Positions 26,954 through 36,012 of a stretch of 39,616 bases of DNA are shown here, one piece after another (positions within the stretch are counted from its first letter, which is position 1; every line of letters begins with the position of its first letter). Location: positions 1 through 39,616 of the forward strand of contig JALUTR010000211.1 in the NCBI GenBank assembly GCA_027021785.1, given 5' to 3'. This stretch comes from Fidelibacterota bacterium. Its GTDB lineage: Bacteria > Fidelibacterota > Marinisomatia > Marinisomatales > JAADGP01. Both the position numbers and the translations under genes were made by a program. Below the pieces are notes generated by a model that was given only the letters and a program-made list of their open reading frames with translations, made no database searches and had not been told where the DNA came from.

Positions 26954-28210
26954 TTAAATGATTCCGAATTCCTTCCCGACCTGTTCCATGATGGTGAGCG
27001 CATCGTCCATATCCTGTTTCCGATGAGTCGCCATCAAACACACACGAAACCTCGCTTTATTTTTCGGAACTGCCGGGTATGGAATCGGGCTTATATATAA
27101 ACCCAGTTCGTTAAATCTTTTACCCATCTTCCTCAGTGTCAATTCCTTACCGATAAACACCGGTAGAATCGGGGTATAAACATCCGGTAGATTATACCCC
27201 ATTCCCCTGAGATGACTGTGCATATATACGGCGTTTTTTTTGAGCTTTATGATCATTTGCGGTTCCTCTTCGATCACATCGAGCGCAGCCAGGGCGCTTG
27301 CCTCAACGGAGGGAGGAAGATTGGATGAAAAGAAATATGAATGCGCAAAGTGCCTGAGGTGGTTTACCACGTCCCTGGACGACGCGACAAATCCGCCCAC
27401 ACCGGCTAACGCTTTGCTTAGTGTTCCCATGATAATATCAACTTCTCCGATCATATCGAAATAATCGCACGTTCCCCGACCATTGTTCCCTATCACACCA
27501 ATGGCATGGGCCTCATCAATCATTACCCGCGCGTTGTATTTTCGTGCAAGTTCCATAATCTCCGGCAACGGACATATATCGCCATCCATACTGAAAACAC
27601 CGTCAGTGACGATCAATTTCCCGGCATATTTATCGCAACTTCTCCTCAGTATATTTTCAAGATGGCTCATATCACGGTGTCTGTAAACCCTATAGTCACC
27701 TTCCGATAAACGACACCCGTCAACAATGCTGGTATGATTGAGCATATCGCTGATTATCAAATCACCTTTTCCGGCCAAAGCGGAAAGGGTGCCCACATTT
27801 GTTGAATATCCATTTGGAAAGACAACGGCATCCTCACAACCAAGAAACATCGCGAGTCTCTTTTCCAGTCTCCTGTGAATTTCCGTCGTGCCGCTTAATA
27901 AAGCGGCTCCCCCACTACCAGTGCCAAACTCCTCGCAAGCCCTTATTGCCGCGGCAACAACCTTCGGGTGCGTAGTCAAACCAAGATAATTATTGGACCC
28001 CATCATGATTACTTCCCGCGGTTTACCCGATTTTTCTTCAACAATATTCACACGGTTTTCACAGGGAGTGGCAAGAACCTTTTGGTATATGTAATAGCCT
28101 TTCCTTTTATAATCATCAATATATTCCAGACTTGGTCCGGTCTTCGCGAAAATATCCTTGTCTGATAATTCTCCGAAATCAGCGAGTGTATAATTATCCG
28201 AATTGATCAT
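26954..28210 (-). CDS. Alpha-oxoamine synthase (KBL/BioF/serine palmitoyltransferase-like), PLP-dependent
   Basis: 418 aa; MMGSNNYLGLTTHPKVVAAAI, GTGSGGAALLSGTTEIHRRLE, DEAHAIGVIGNNGRG, GTLSKALAGVGGFV (PLP Lys); AAGGAGAG ribosome-binding site. Confidence 0.92.
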   Translation of the reverse strand: MINSDNYTLADFGELSDKDIFAKTGPSLEYIDDYKRKGYYIYQKVLATPCENRVNIVEEKSGKPREVIMMGSNNYLGLTTHPKVVAAAIRACEEFGTGSGGAALLSGTTEIHRRLEKRLAMFLGCEDAVVFPNGYSTNVGTLSALAGKGDLIISDMLNHTSIVDGCRLSEGDYRVYRHRDMSHLENILRRSCDKYAGKLIVTDGVFSMDGDICPLPEIMELARKYNARVMIDEAHAIGVIGNNGRGTCDYFDMIGEVDIIMGTLSKALAGVGGFVASSRDVVNHLRHFAHSYFFSSNLPPSVEASALAALDVIEEEPQMIIKLKKNAVYMHSHLRGMGYNLPDVYTPILPVFIGKELTLRKMGKRFNELGLYISPIPYPAVPKNKARFRVCLMATHRKQDMDDALTIMEQVGKEFGII

Positions 28211-28256
28211 AAGTACTCTCCTTGCGTTTATTTATCTCCAATTGATTTTCTTGTTA

Positions 28257-28275
28257 TGCGGCACCTTCCGCCGCA
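28257..28275. other. Hairpin tgcggc-N7-gccgca in the leader of the alpha-oxoamine synthase gene
   Basis: Perfect 6-bp GC-rich stem about 47 bp upstream of the start; no T-tract on the minus strand. Confidence 0.35.
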
Positions 28276-28431
28276 ACACCGGGTGTATATGTTTGTATTA
28301 ATTTTTCATACATAATTTCGATCACTAAAATCACTTCAGCCATTTGCGGTAATTTCACATTTAACAAACAGAATTTCCGTTTAGTGCGGCCGTCCGGTAC
28401 TATCCGTGTTTCTGGTGAACGGGGCTTATTT

Positions 28432-29529
28432 TCAGCTTCCTTTCTCTAATATCTTGATCGTCGCCAATGCCACGTCCACATCATACAGTTTTTTCAGGTT
28501 TTTCCTTAAATGGTTTATCATAAATGTATGTCCGTACACGGTTTCCCTTTCGACTTCCTTAGCCCTGGAAAACAATATCCTGTATGTATCATCAGCAACA
28601 CTGATAATCCTGGAAGGGAGAGGAATATTGGTCCCGCAGACACCACGGGGGCCGGATCCGTCAAAATGTTCCAATTGGTATCCGATAATCTTTGCGATCA
28701 AACCAAACCCGGGCATTCTTTTAAGCACTTGTTCCCCCAGGATTGGGAAACGATAATATTGTTTTAATTCTTCGTGACTAAACATACCAAGCGGTTTTTC
28801 GGTATAGATATCCGGCAACAGGATCAACCCGATATTTTTCAGATAAGCGGCAATCCTGACGGCGTTCTTTTCCTGTTCCGGAAGATTCATCATTGTTGCT
28901 ATCTTGGTTGAAAATTCCGCGACCCATTGACCGTTCTGAAAAAGTTTCTGATTTTTTATCTTGATCAATGATGCTAAAAACGAAAAAATCGTCTTAAAAT
29001 TTTCCTGCTTGAGAGCTATCCTCTTCTCGTTTTCAGCCAAAAGCATCTGTATTTCCGCTTCCCGCTCTTCCAATTGGGTATGCAGGATTTCCAAATCGGA
29101 TTTTGCGTCTTTATAAACATCACGCGAACCAATCAACTTTTGCGTTTTCTCTCTTTCCCTGAAATAGTCAACCGCATCCATCACAATCGACACAAATTCC
29201 TCGGGATCACAAGGTTTAATCAGGAACCGGAATACCTGCCCCACATTAATCGCCTTGAGCATCATGTCCTGTTCCGCATAACCGGTCAGAATCAACCTTA
29301 TCGTGTCGGGAGAAACCTCCTTTGCCTGTTCGACCAACTGAAGTCCGGTCATACGGGGCATTTTATGATCAGTTACCAAAACCGTTATGGGTTGCGACTT
29401 TAAAATGTCAATCGCTTTTTGGGGATCGGTATTTGTAATGACTTCTACCGGATAAGCCTCAAAAAGTCCGCCGTACTCTTCTAATATATCCTCCTCGTCA
29501 TCGACAATCAGAATCTTATGCTGGTCCAT
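28432..29529 (-). CDS. REC + degenerate HD-GYP-like protein
   Basis: 365 aa; ILIVDDEEDILEEY...VTDHKMPRMTGLQL...FLIKPC; C-terminal AAYLKNIGLILLPDIYTEKPLGMFSHEELKQYYRFPILGEQVLKR...IGYQLEHFDGSGPRGVCGTNIPLPSRIISVAD. AGGAGG ribosome-binding site. Confidence 0.88.
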   Translation of the reverse strand: MDQHKILIVDDEEDILEEYGGLFEAYPVEVITNTDPQKAIDILKSQPITVLVTDHKMPRMTGLQLVEQAKEVSPDTIRLILTGYAEQDMMLKAINVGQVFRFLIKPCDPEEFVSIVMDAVDYFREREKTQKLIGSRDVYKDAKSDLEILHTQLEEREAEIQMLLAENEKRIALKQENFKTIFSFLASLIKIKNQKLFQNGQWVAEFSTKIATMMNLPEQEKNAVRIAAYLKNIGLILLPDIYTEKPLGMFSHEELKQYYRFPILGEQVLKRMPGFGLIAKIIGYQLEHFDGSGPRGVCGTNIPLPSRIISVADDTYRILFSRAKEVERETVYGHTFMINHLRKNLKKLYDVDVALATIKILEKGS

Positions 29530-29623
29530 TTACATCCTCCTTAGCTTTTTATAATCCCATTCTGTTCCCTGACTACGGGTAACTTTGAGACAGTAATTCT
29601 TTAATCCTCCGCAATAACACGCG

Positions 29624-30802
29624 TCATCCGACAACCAGTTTTTCCATGTTTGACATTTTGGAGGGATATTTGGGAAACATCAGTTCAAATATTGTTCCCA
29701 CTTCATCCTCAACGGTAAAGGAAACATTCCCATCGTGTCTCACCATTATCTGTTTCACCACGTGCAATCCCATACCGGTACCTTTTACCGCCGATTTGGT
29801 GGAGATAAACGGATCGAATACCCGGTTACGAATTTCCGTGGGAATCCCCCCTGCCCAGTCCTTGACATATATACAGTGTGCATCATCATTCGTTGATGTA
29901 TAAACAAAAATTTTTCTTTCCGTTTCCGCTTCCGGCTCCTGTTCTTTTTCCAGATATGCGTCCCGCGCATTAATGAATAAATTCATAACGACCTGGGCAA
30001 TTGAGCTCCGGTTACAATAAATGGCAAAATCCGCGGGGATATCCAGTTCGACCTCGATTCCCTGCTTCGATAACTGTTTTCCAATCATACTCATCACCGT
30101 ATTCAGAATATCCGACAACGAACATCTATCAAAAATTTCGTCCGCTTTCACATAACCCAACAGGTTTGTGATAATCGAAGACATATAGTTCGTTAACTGG
30201 TCCATTTTCTCCAACTTTTCGAGCAGTGTTTCCGCTGTTAAAGAATTATTATTTTGCATTTGCCTTAAATTGCTTATGCTGAATTTGAATGTCTGGAGAG
30301 GTTGGTTCAATTCATGGGCAATGCCGGCCGCCAATGTTCCGATGGTACTCAATCGTTCGGACTCCGAAGCTTTGGTCAAAGCATCCTTATGATCCAATTC
30401 CGTTCTTTTCCGTTCGATGGCATAGCGTATGGCACGAATTAACAAATGACTATCCACCTGCCCTTTTACAAGATAGTCCTGAGCACCGGCCTGGACGGCT
30501 TTGACCGCTATTTCCTCGTTATTTAGACCTGTCAGAACGACAATCGGAAGATCCGGCACATGTTCATGCGTCTTGTTAACAGTCTCCAATCCGTTGGCGT
30601 CGGGCAATGATAAGTCCAATAGAATCAGATCATAGTCGTCCTTATCAGTCAGCTTCAAAGCATCTTCCAGATAATCGGTGTGTGTCAAATCAATATTCGA
30701 AGAACCGGCGTCCTTCAAAAACTCCCGAAATAAACGCGCATCACCGGGATTATCCTCAACCAACAATATTTTTATCACATCATTTCTGGTAGCTTTCATC
30801 AT
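29624..30802 (-). CDS. REC-HisKA-HATPase histidine kinase (start revised from 30904)
   Basis: REC ILLVEDNPGDARLFREFL...LLDLSLPDANGL; HisKA TLAAGIAHELNQPLQTF; HATPase GTGMGLHVVKQI. ATGA overlap of its start with the upstream kinase stop. Confidence 0.9.
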   Translation of the reverse strand: MMKATRNDVIKILLVEDNPGDARLFREFLKDAGSSNIDLTHTDYLEDALKLTDKDDYDLILLDLSLPDANGLETVNKTHEHVPDLPIVVLTGLNNEEIAVKAVQAGAQDYLVKGQVDSHLLIRAIRYAIERKRTELDHKDALTKASESERLSTIGTLAAGIAHELNQPLQTFKFSISNLRQMQNNNSLTAETLLEKLEKMDQLTNYMSSIITNLLGYVKADEIFDRCSLSDILNTVMSMIGKQLSKQGIEVELDIPADFAIYCNRSSIAQVVMNLFINARDAYLEKEQEPEAETERKIFVYTSTNDDAHCIYVKDWAGGIPTEIRNRVFDPFISTKSAVKGTGMGLHVVKQIMVRHDGNVSFTVEDEVGTIFELMFPKYPSKMSNMEKLVVG

Positions 30803-33800
30803 ACCCCCTGTGTTTTCGGAATAGAGAAATAAAATGTCGTACCGATTCCTAACTCCGATTCGAACCAAATTTTTCCTCCGTGGCGTTCCACAATTTTCTT
30901 GCAAACGGCTAATCCGATCCCGGTACCGGGATATTCATTAAGGGTATGGAGGCGTTGGAAAATCACAAAAATACGATCCTTATATCTGGGTTCTATTCCG
31001 ATTCCATTATCTTTCACCGAAAACACCCATTGCCCTTTCTTTTCTCCGGCCCCGATATGGACCCGGGGCGGTTTGTTATTTCTGAATTTAATCGCGTTGG
31101 AAATCAGATTCTGAAATAACTGCCCTATTTGTACGCCGTCAGCCAATATGGTCGGTAATGTATCGTAGGTCACAACAGCATTACTTTCCTCAATCGCTAA
31201 TTTCAAATCCTGGAGTTTGGCCTCAAGTATTTCCGCACTGTTGATCTGGGTGAATGGTTTTCCCCGGGTCCCAACCCGTGAGTAAATCAACAAATCATTG
31301 ATCAAAGTCTGCATCCGTTTAACCCCATCCAGGATATAATCGATGAATTCATTCGCGTCTTCATCCAGATGATTTTTATAGCGACGGGCTAAAAGTTGTG
31401 TATAACTTCCCACCATGCGCAGCGGCTCCTGCAAATCGTGGGATGCGACATAGGCAAATTGTTCCAACTCGGCGTTGGAACGTGCCAAATCCTCGGCAGT
31501 CCGTTTCAACTTTTGTTCCGCTTCTTTCCGATCGGTAATGTCGGTATGGGACCCGGCCAGCTTCAAAGGGTTGCCCTGCTCATCTTTCATTACGAAACCA
31601 CGACACTCAATCCAAATGTAATTATTCGACTTGGATCGCAAACGGTATTCCAGGGAAAAAGAAGTGTCTTTCCCTGAAAGGTGTTTATCCCAGATCTTTA
31701 ATACGCGTTCCAGATCATCAGGATGGATCAGATCGCGCCAGGCTTCGAACGTATTTTTAATCTCATTTTTCCCATAACCCAACATCCTTTTCCACCGGTC
31801 GGAAAAATAGGTTTCCCCACTCTTGAAATCCCAGGTCCAGATACCATCTTTTGTACCCCGAACCGCCAACGAAAAACGCTCCTTGCTCTCGCGCAGGGCC
31901 TGTTCCGCCAATTTCTGTTTGGTAATATCGATTATTATACCACGTAATTTTCCTATTCTGTCATTCTTGTCTTTTACGAAATGCAATATATTACGGACCC
32001 AAACAACCCGTCCATCGGCGGCGACTGTTCGGTACACGTACTCATGATCCGTTCCGTTCCTTACGCTTCTTTCAAAATATCTGGTTGCCGTTTTACGGTC
32101 ATCGGGATGGAGTATCGCTTTCCAGAAGTCGGGTTTTGTTAACCATTCATTAATCGGATATCCCAATATTTCTTCCGCCTTTTGGCTCACAAATGTGAAC
32201 CGCCCACTCTCTATATCCGCTTCCCATACGATCGCGTCAATGCCTTGCACAAGATCCCGGTAACGCTTTTCACTTTCAACCAAAGCTGCTTCGATTTTCC
32301 TCCGTTCGGTTACATCCGATCCAAAAGTCATTACACCTACAACCGCTCCGTTTTCAATGATCGGTATTTCGGTTACCAATAATGTGATGACGTTGCCCCG
32401 CCGACTTGAAATTCCAAGCTCAAAAGTGTAAGTCTCATGTTGTTTAATAACATTGACAAAGCAATTCCTGGCTTTGGACTGGTCCTTTGAACTGATATAA
32501 TTGGTTATATTTTTCCCTAATAAATCATCGGTATCATATCCCATCATTTCACTTCCACGACGATTTATGAAAGTGATGTTCCCCTCCAAATCCGTTGTCC
32601 AAATCAGATCATGCGATGTTTCGACAATGGTACGATACTTTTCCGCACTTTTTTCAAGCTCTTCCCCGGCCCGCTTGTGTTGGATCGCATTGGTAAAGAT
32701 TTCGCCGATAATATTTATTAAACGAATTATCTCATCTGACCATGACCTTTCGACGCGCACCGAATCGAAACCCAAAAACCCGATCAATTTTCCGACATAA
32801 ACCATCGGCGCGACGACAAGCGACCGGATATTCTGATCATCAAGGATTGCCTTTTCCCTTCCCGCCTCGGGTGGGAGATCGGCGACACGCGGAATTACTA
32901 TTTCCTCGAAATTGTTCAGTTTTTCCATCCACCATGGAAACATTTCCACCGGTAATTCCTGTAAATTATCTATCTCCGGCCGAATTCCATCGGCACACCA
33001 CTCATGGGTATTGCTTATTCTTTTCCCATCATTGGATAATAAAAAAATGTAACTCCTGTCTATTCCGGTAAATTCACCGATGGATTCCAGCGCGGCATTA
33101 ATTCCATTTCCAATATCTTCCACGGGCAGGTTAATAAAATAGCTGGATATTCTCCCTATCAGTTGCTCGAGTTGCATCCTGTACTCCAGAGCATCGATTG
33201 CCCGTTTTCGTTCCGTGATGTCATACATGTGACAAACAATATAATCCGCAAGCCCCCCCGACATTTCCACCGGTCCCAGCATGATCTGATAAGTATCACT
33301 GCCATGCAGACTTCTTACTTCAAATTCATGGATCCCCCCCTCAACGAAACAGGCATTAATCTTTTCCTCGAACAATCCCCGATCTTCGGGATAAATATCA
33401 TCGAAAACACGCGATGTTATCAGAAATTCCAATTCCTCCTGTCCCACCGCCGGGTTCATATCCAGTATCCGACCTTCCTGATCCAGGAGAAAAATATAGC
33501 TTGGAGATGATTCGACAACGGTCCGATAACGTTCTTCGCTTACAAGCAATGCCTCCTGGACCCGTATACGGGCCAGGGCCCCACCACATTGATTCGCAAA
33601 TGTTTGTAACAATTCGAGGTCCTTTTTGTCATAACGATCAGGCACATAACTCTGAACGGAGAGTATACCTACCGCCTGATCCTTCCACAACACGGGCACA
33701 AACATCAGTGAGCGGGACAGTCTTTCCTTATCCCCGAACCGTAGATTTTTTCTTCCCTGCGATCTTTTTTTACGATTGATTAACAGGGGTTTGCCTTCCA

Positions 33801-34962
33801 GAACTTCCTGATTCCTTTCCGCCGTCAGAGAATAACTTCGTGTGGGAACAGCCTCCGGCTCATCCTTTCCTGAAGGGGTGTCCTCATTATAAAGACCGAC
33901 CAAAGTGTTCTCCGCTCGATCAATCAAATCGAAGGAAAATGCATCGTGATGGAATAATTTCCTTGATTCCTCCGCCACTATTTTCCCGACCTCTTTCAGA
34001 GTCAGTGGCTCGGTCAACCTTCTGGATAACCTCTGGATAACCTCCCTTTCCTCTTCGGCTTGATTCCGCTCGATGACACGACCAAGTTGAGCCCCTATAT
34101 GAGACATAACACCCATTAAATGCTTATCCGGTTCCACAATATCCGTTGAAAAAAATTCCAGAACACCCACAACTTTTTCCCGAATTAATACGGGAAAACC
34201 GAATCCTGTTTTTATTTTAACAACTTCAATAAATTTCGTCCTTGGATATCTTGGGTCTTTTCGTATACCGATGACCCAAACCGGTTTACCGCTCTGTAAT
34301 ACCCGGCCGGGTAAACCATCACCAACGGTAAATCTGGTGTCCTCAGTTACCTGTTTGAAAGCCCGGAATCGTTCATGATCGTCCAGATACCAGATTTTCG
34401 TGGATTGGAGTAAATCAGGATGGTTACTGTCAACCCTATAAACATGACCGACAGGCCATCCCGTTAAAGAACATACATTATCGACGCAAACCTGGAATAC
34501 TTCCTCAACCGTTTTCGCGTTACTCGCGGCCATTGCAATATTTTGCAATAATTCTTTGTAAGCGATCTCCTTTTGTAACGATTCGTGGATAATTTTTTGT
34601 TTTGCGATTTCCCGAATCACGATTGTATAATACTTTTCTTCCTTCATCTTCCACAATGAAATGGTAAGTTCTATCGGGATTTCATTTCCGTTCTTTCCAA
34701 GGCCGATCAACTCAACGGCCTTGCAGGATAGTTTTGATTTTCCCGGCGAAATCGCTTGTCTCATTAACCGTTCGGGGATATCCCGATATTTATCGGAGAT
34801 AATAATAACCAGAGGTTTACCGATTATTTCATCCGCGGAATATCCGAAGACCCTCTCAGCCATGTTGTTCCAGAAAATGATATTTCCTTTACAATCGACG
34901 GAAACGATAACGTCGGCGGCGGATTCGACAATGGCGCGGATATGATCCTTTTTCAACAACAT
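30799..34962 (-). CDS. Large multi-PAS/GAF sensor histidine kinase (soluble)
   Basis: 1387 aa; several PAS (VDCKGNIIFWNNMAERVFGYSADEIIG; TDLEGNITFINRRGSEMMGYDTDDLLG; WDFKSGETYFSDRWKRMLGYGKNEI) and GAF domains, AYVASHDLQEPLRMVGSYTQLLARRY, GTGIGLAVCKKIVERHGG. Confidence 0.95.
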   Translation of the reverse strand: MLLKKDHIRAIVESAADVIVSVDCKGNIIFWNNMAERVFGYSADEIIGKPLVIIISDKYRDIPERLMRQAISPGKSKLSCKAVELIGLGKNGNEIPIELTISLWKMKEEKYYTIVIREIAKQKIIHESLQKEIAYKELLQNIAMAASNAKTVEEVFQVCVDNVCSLTGWPVGHVYRVDSNHPDLLQSTKIWYLDDHERFRAFKQVTEDTRFTVGDGLPGRVLQSGKPVWVIGIRKDPRYPRTKFIEVVKIKTGFGFPVLIREKVVGVLEFFSTDIVEPDKHLMGVMSHIGAQLGRVIERNQAEEEREVIQRLSRRLTEPLTLKEVGKIVAEESRKLFHHDAFSFDLIDRAENTLVGLYNEDTPSGKDEPEAVPTRSYSLTAERNQEVLEGKPLLINRKKRSQGRKNLRFGDKERLSRSLMFVPVLWKDQAVGILSVQSYVPDRYDKKDLELLQTFANQCGGALARIRVQEALLVSEERYRTVVESSPSYIFLLDQEGRILDMNPAVGQEELEFLITSRVFDDIYPEDRGLFEEKINACFVEGGIHEFEVRSLHGSDTYQIMLGPVEMSGGLADYIVCHMYDITERKRAIDALEYRMQLEQLIGRISSYFINLPVEDIGNGINAALESIGEFTGIDRSYIFLLSNDGKRISNTHEWCADGIRPEIDNLQELPVEMFPWWMEKLNNFEEIVIPRVADLPPEAGREKAILDDQNIRSLVVAPMVYVGKLIGFLGFDSVRVERSWSDEIIRLINIIGEIFTNAIQHKRAGEELEKSAEKYRTIVETSHDLIWTTDLEGNITFINRRGSEMMGYDTDDLLGKNITNYISSKDQSKARNCFVNVIKQHETYTFELGISSRRGNVITLLVTEIPIIENGAVVGVMTFGSDVTERRKIEAALVESEKRYRDLVQGIDAIVWEADIESGRFTFVSQKAEEILGYPINEWLTKPDFWKAILHPDDRKTATRYFERSVRNGTDHEYVYRTVAADGRVVWVRNILHFVKDKNDRIGKLRGIIIDITKQKLAEQALRESKERFSLAVRGTKDGIWTWDFKSGETYFSDRWKRMLGYGKNEIKNTFEAWRDLIHPDDLERVLKIWDKHLSGKDTSFSLEYRLRSKSNNYIWIECRGFVMKDEQGNPLKLAGSHTDITDRKEAEQKLKRTAEDLARSNAELEQFAYVASHDLQEPLRMVGSYTQLLARRYKNHLDEDANEFIDYILDGVKRMQTLINDLLIYSRVGTRGKPFTQINSAEILEAKLQDLKLAIEESNAVVTYDTLPTILADGVQIGQLFQNLISNAIKFRNNKPPRVHIGAGEKKGQWVFSVKDNGIGIEPRYKDRIFVIFQRLHTLNEYPGTGIGLAVCKKIVERHGGKIWFESELGIGTTFYFSIPKTQGV

Positions 34963-35107
34963 GAGTCCCCGTCTTCAGTCACGAAAAACACTAAAACGCC
35001 GATCTGTTGGTATGGCGGAACGGTTTGAATCGGTTCTTTCAAAATACCACCCGGAAGAATAACCCCTTGAAAGGCCGAACAGTCGGACATTCGCAAAACA
35101 TTATAAA

Positions 35108-35174
35108 ACCGGTATTCCAAAGATCAATCCCAACCAATTTCCCGATGGAATATTATACTCGCCCGAATACCGGT
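35108..35174. repeat. 10-bp perfect inverted repeat accggtattc/gaataccggt with a TATAAT box in the spacer; third half-site at 35326-35335
   Basis: accggtattc 35108-35117, gaataccggt 35165-35174, ggaataccgg 35326-35335; minus-strand TATAAT at 35152-35157. Confidence 0.5.
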
Positions 35175-35674
35175 CTTCAGCGCAAATCCATCTTTTTGTT
35201 TTAAAAAATGCAAAAGTCCAGGCACCACCCTTCTTTTTTCAAAACAACCGGATAAAGATATAATAATATCGGTATCAAACAGCCTGATTCCATTATCCCT
35301 GCGAACCCTTTATCATAGTACTATTGGAATACCGGATCATTTTATCCGCCTGTAACAACGTCCGACTCCACCCTCCGGTTGATGAAATCCCTTGAACCGT
35401 CTTTTGTTGATTCTCCATTGAACACAATTACCAGCTTATATTGAAAAAATATCCACCCCCGTAATCGTGAATGTAATTAACGGGAAAAGATCGGGCATCA
35501 GAATGATTTTGCACTGTATTCCCTGATGAATGCTCAGCTCTCTTCCTGTCGGGATAAAGCACAATCACACTTTCCAAGCAGGACTGAATTGATTAACATA
35601 CCGGTGTTTTAATATCACTATTATTTAACAACGTTTATTATTTTTACACCATCATACCATATACATTATATCTT

Positions 35675-35690
35675 TTCAATTAATGTGCCA
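35675..35690 (-). promoter_or_regulatory. Candidate sigma54 promoter TGGCACATTAATTGAA
   Basis: One mismatch (TTGA for TTGC) to TGGCACR-N4-TTGCW; about 710 bp upstream of the PAS kinase start. Confidence 0.4.
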
Positions 35691-35738
35691 CGACGGACAT
35701 TAAGCGAAAAAATCAAGTGTTTGGGTTTTCTCCCGGTT

Positions 35739-35826
35739 TTTCCCGACGGGAAACCATCGGCAACAGAAACGATACAAAGATTATTGACGGGAAATAATGG
35801 GCTTGATAGTGGAATAATTTTCCCGT
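35739..35826. repeat. Clustered CGGGAAA/TTTCCCG inverted repeats
   Basis: tttcccg-a-cgggaaa (35739-35753) and acgggaaa/tttcccgt (35787-35794/35819-35826); additional copies at 35138-35144 and 35480-35487. Confidence 0.45.
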
Positions 35827-36012
35827 TTTGGTAATTTATTCCCGATCACATATAAAAAGTTAAACATGCCAACTCTTACTCAGATCGCGGAAGATAATTC
35901 ACATCGGATGCGCGTACACGGGAAGCATTTTTCAAACGATTGGCGCCATCACGTCGGGCTAAAAACGGGTGAATTTTGTTCTTTTCATATATACCGCCGT
36001 CTCAGGACTTTT

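Noticed and set aside
35007-35204. 65-aa plus-strand ORF in the 1-kb intergenic region
   Set aside because: No ribosome-binding site or motif seen, and it overlaps the inverted-repeat region; likely chance.
35739-35753. Rho-independent terminator downstream of the CheW gene
   Set aside because: tttcccg-a-cgggaaa has a 1-nt loop and no T-tract on the minus strand; better treated as a repeat or operator.
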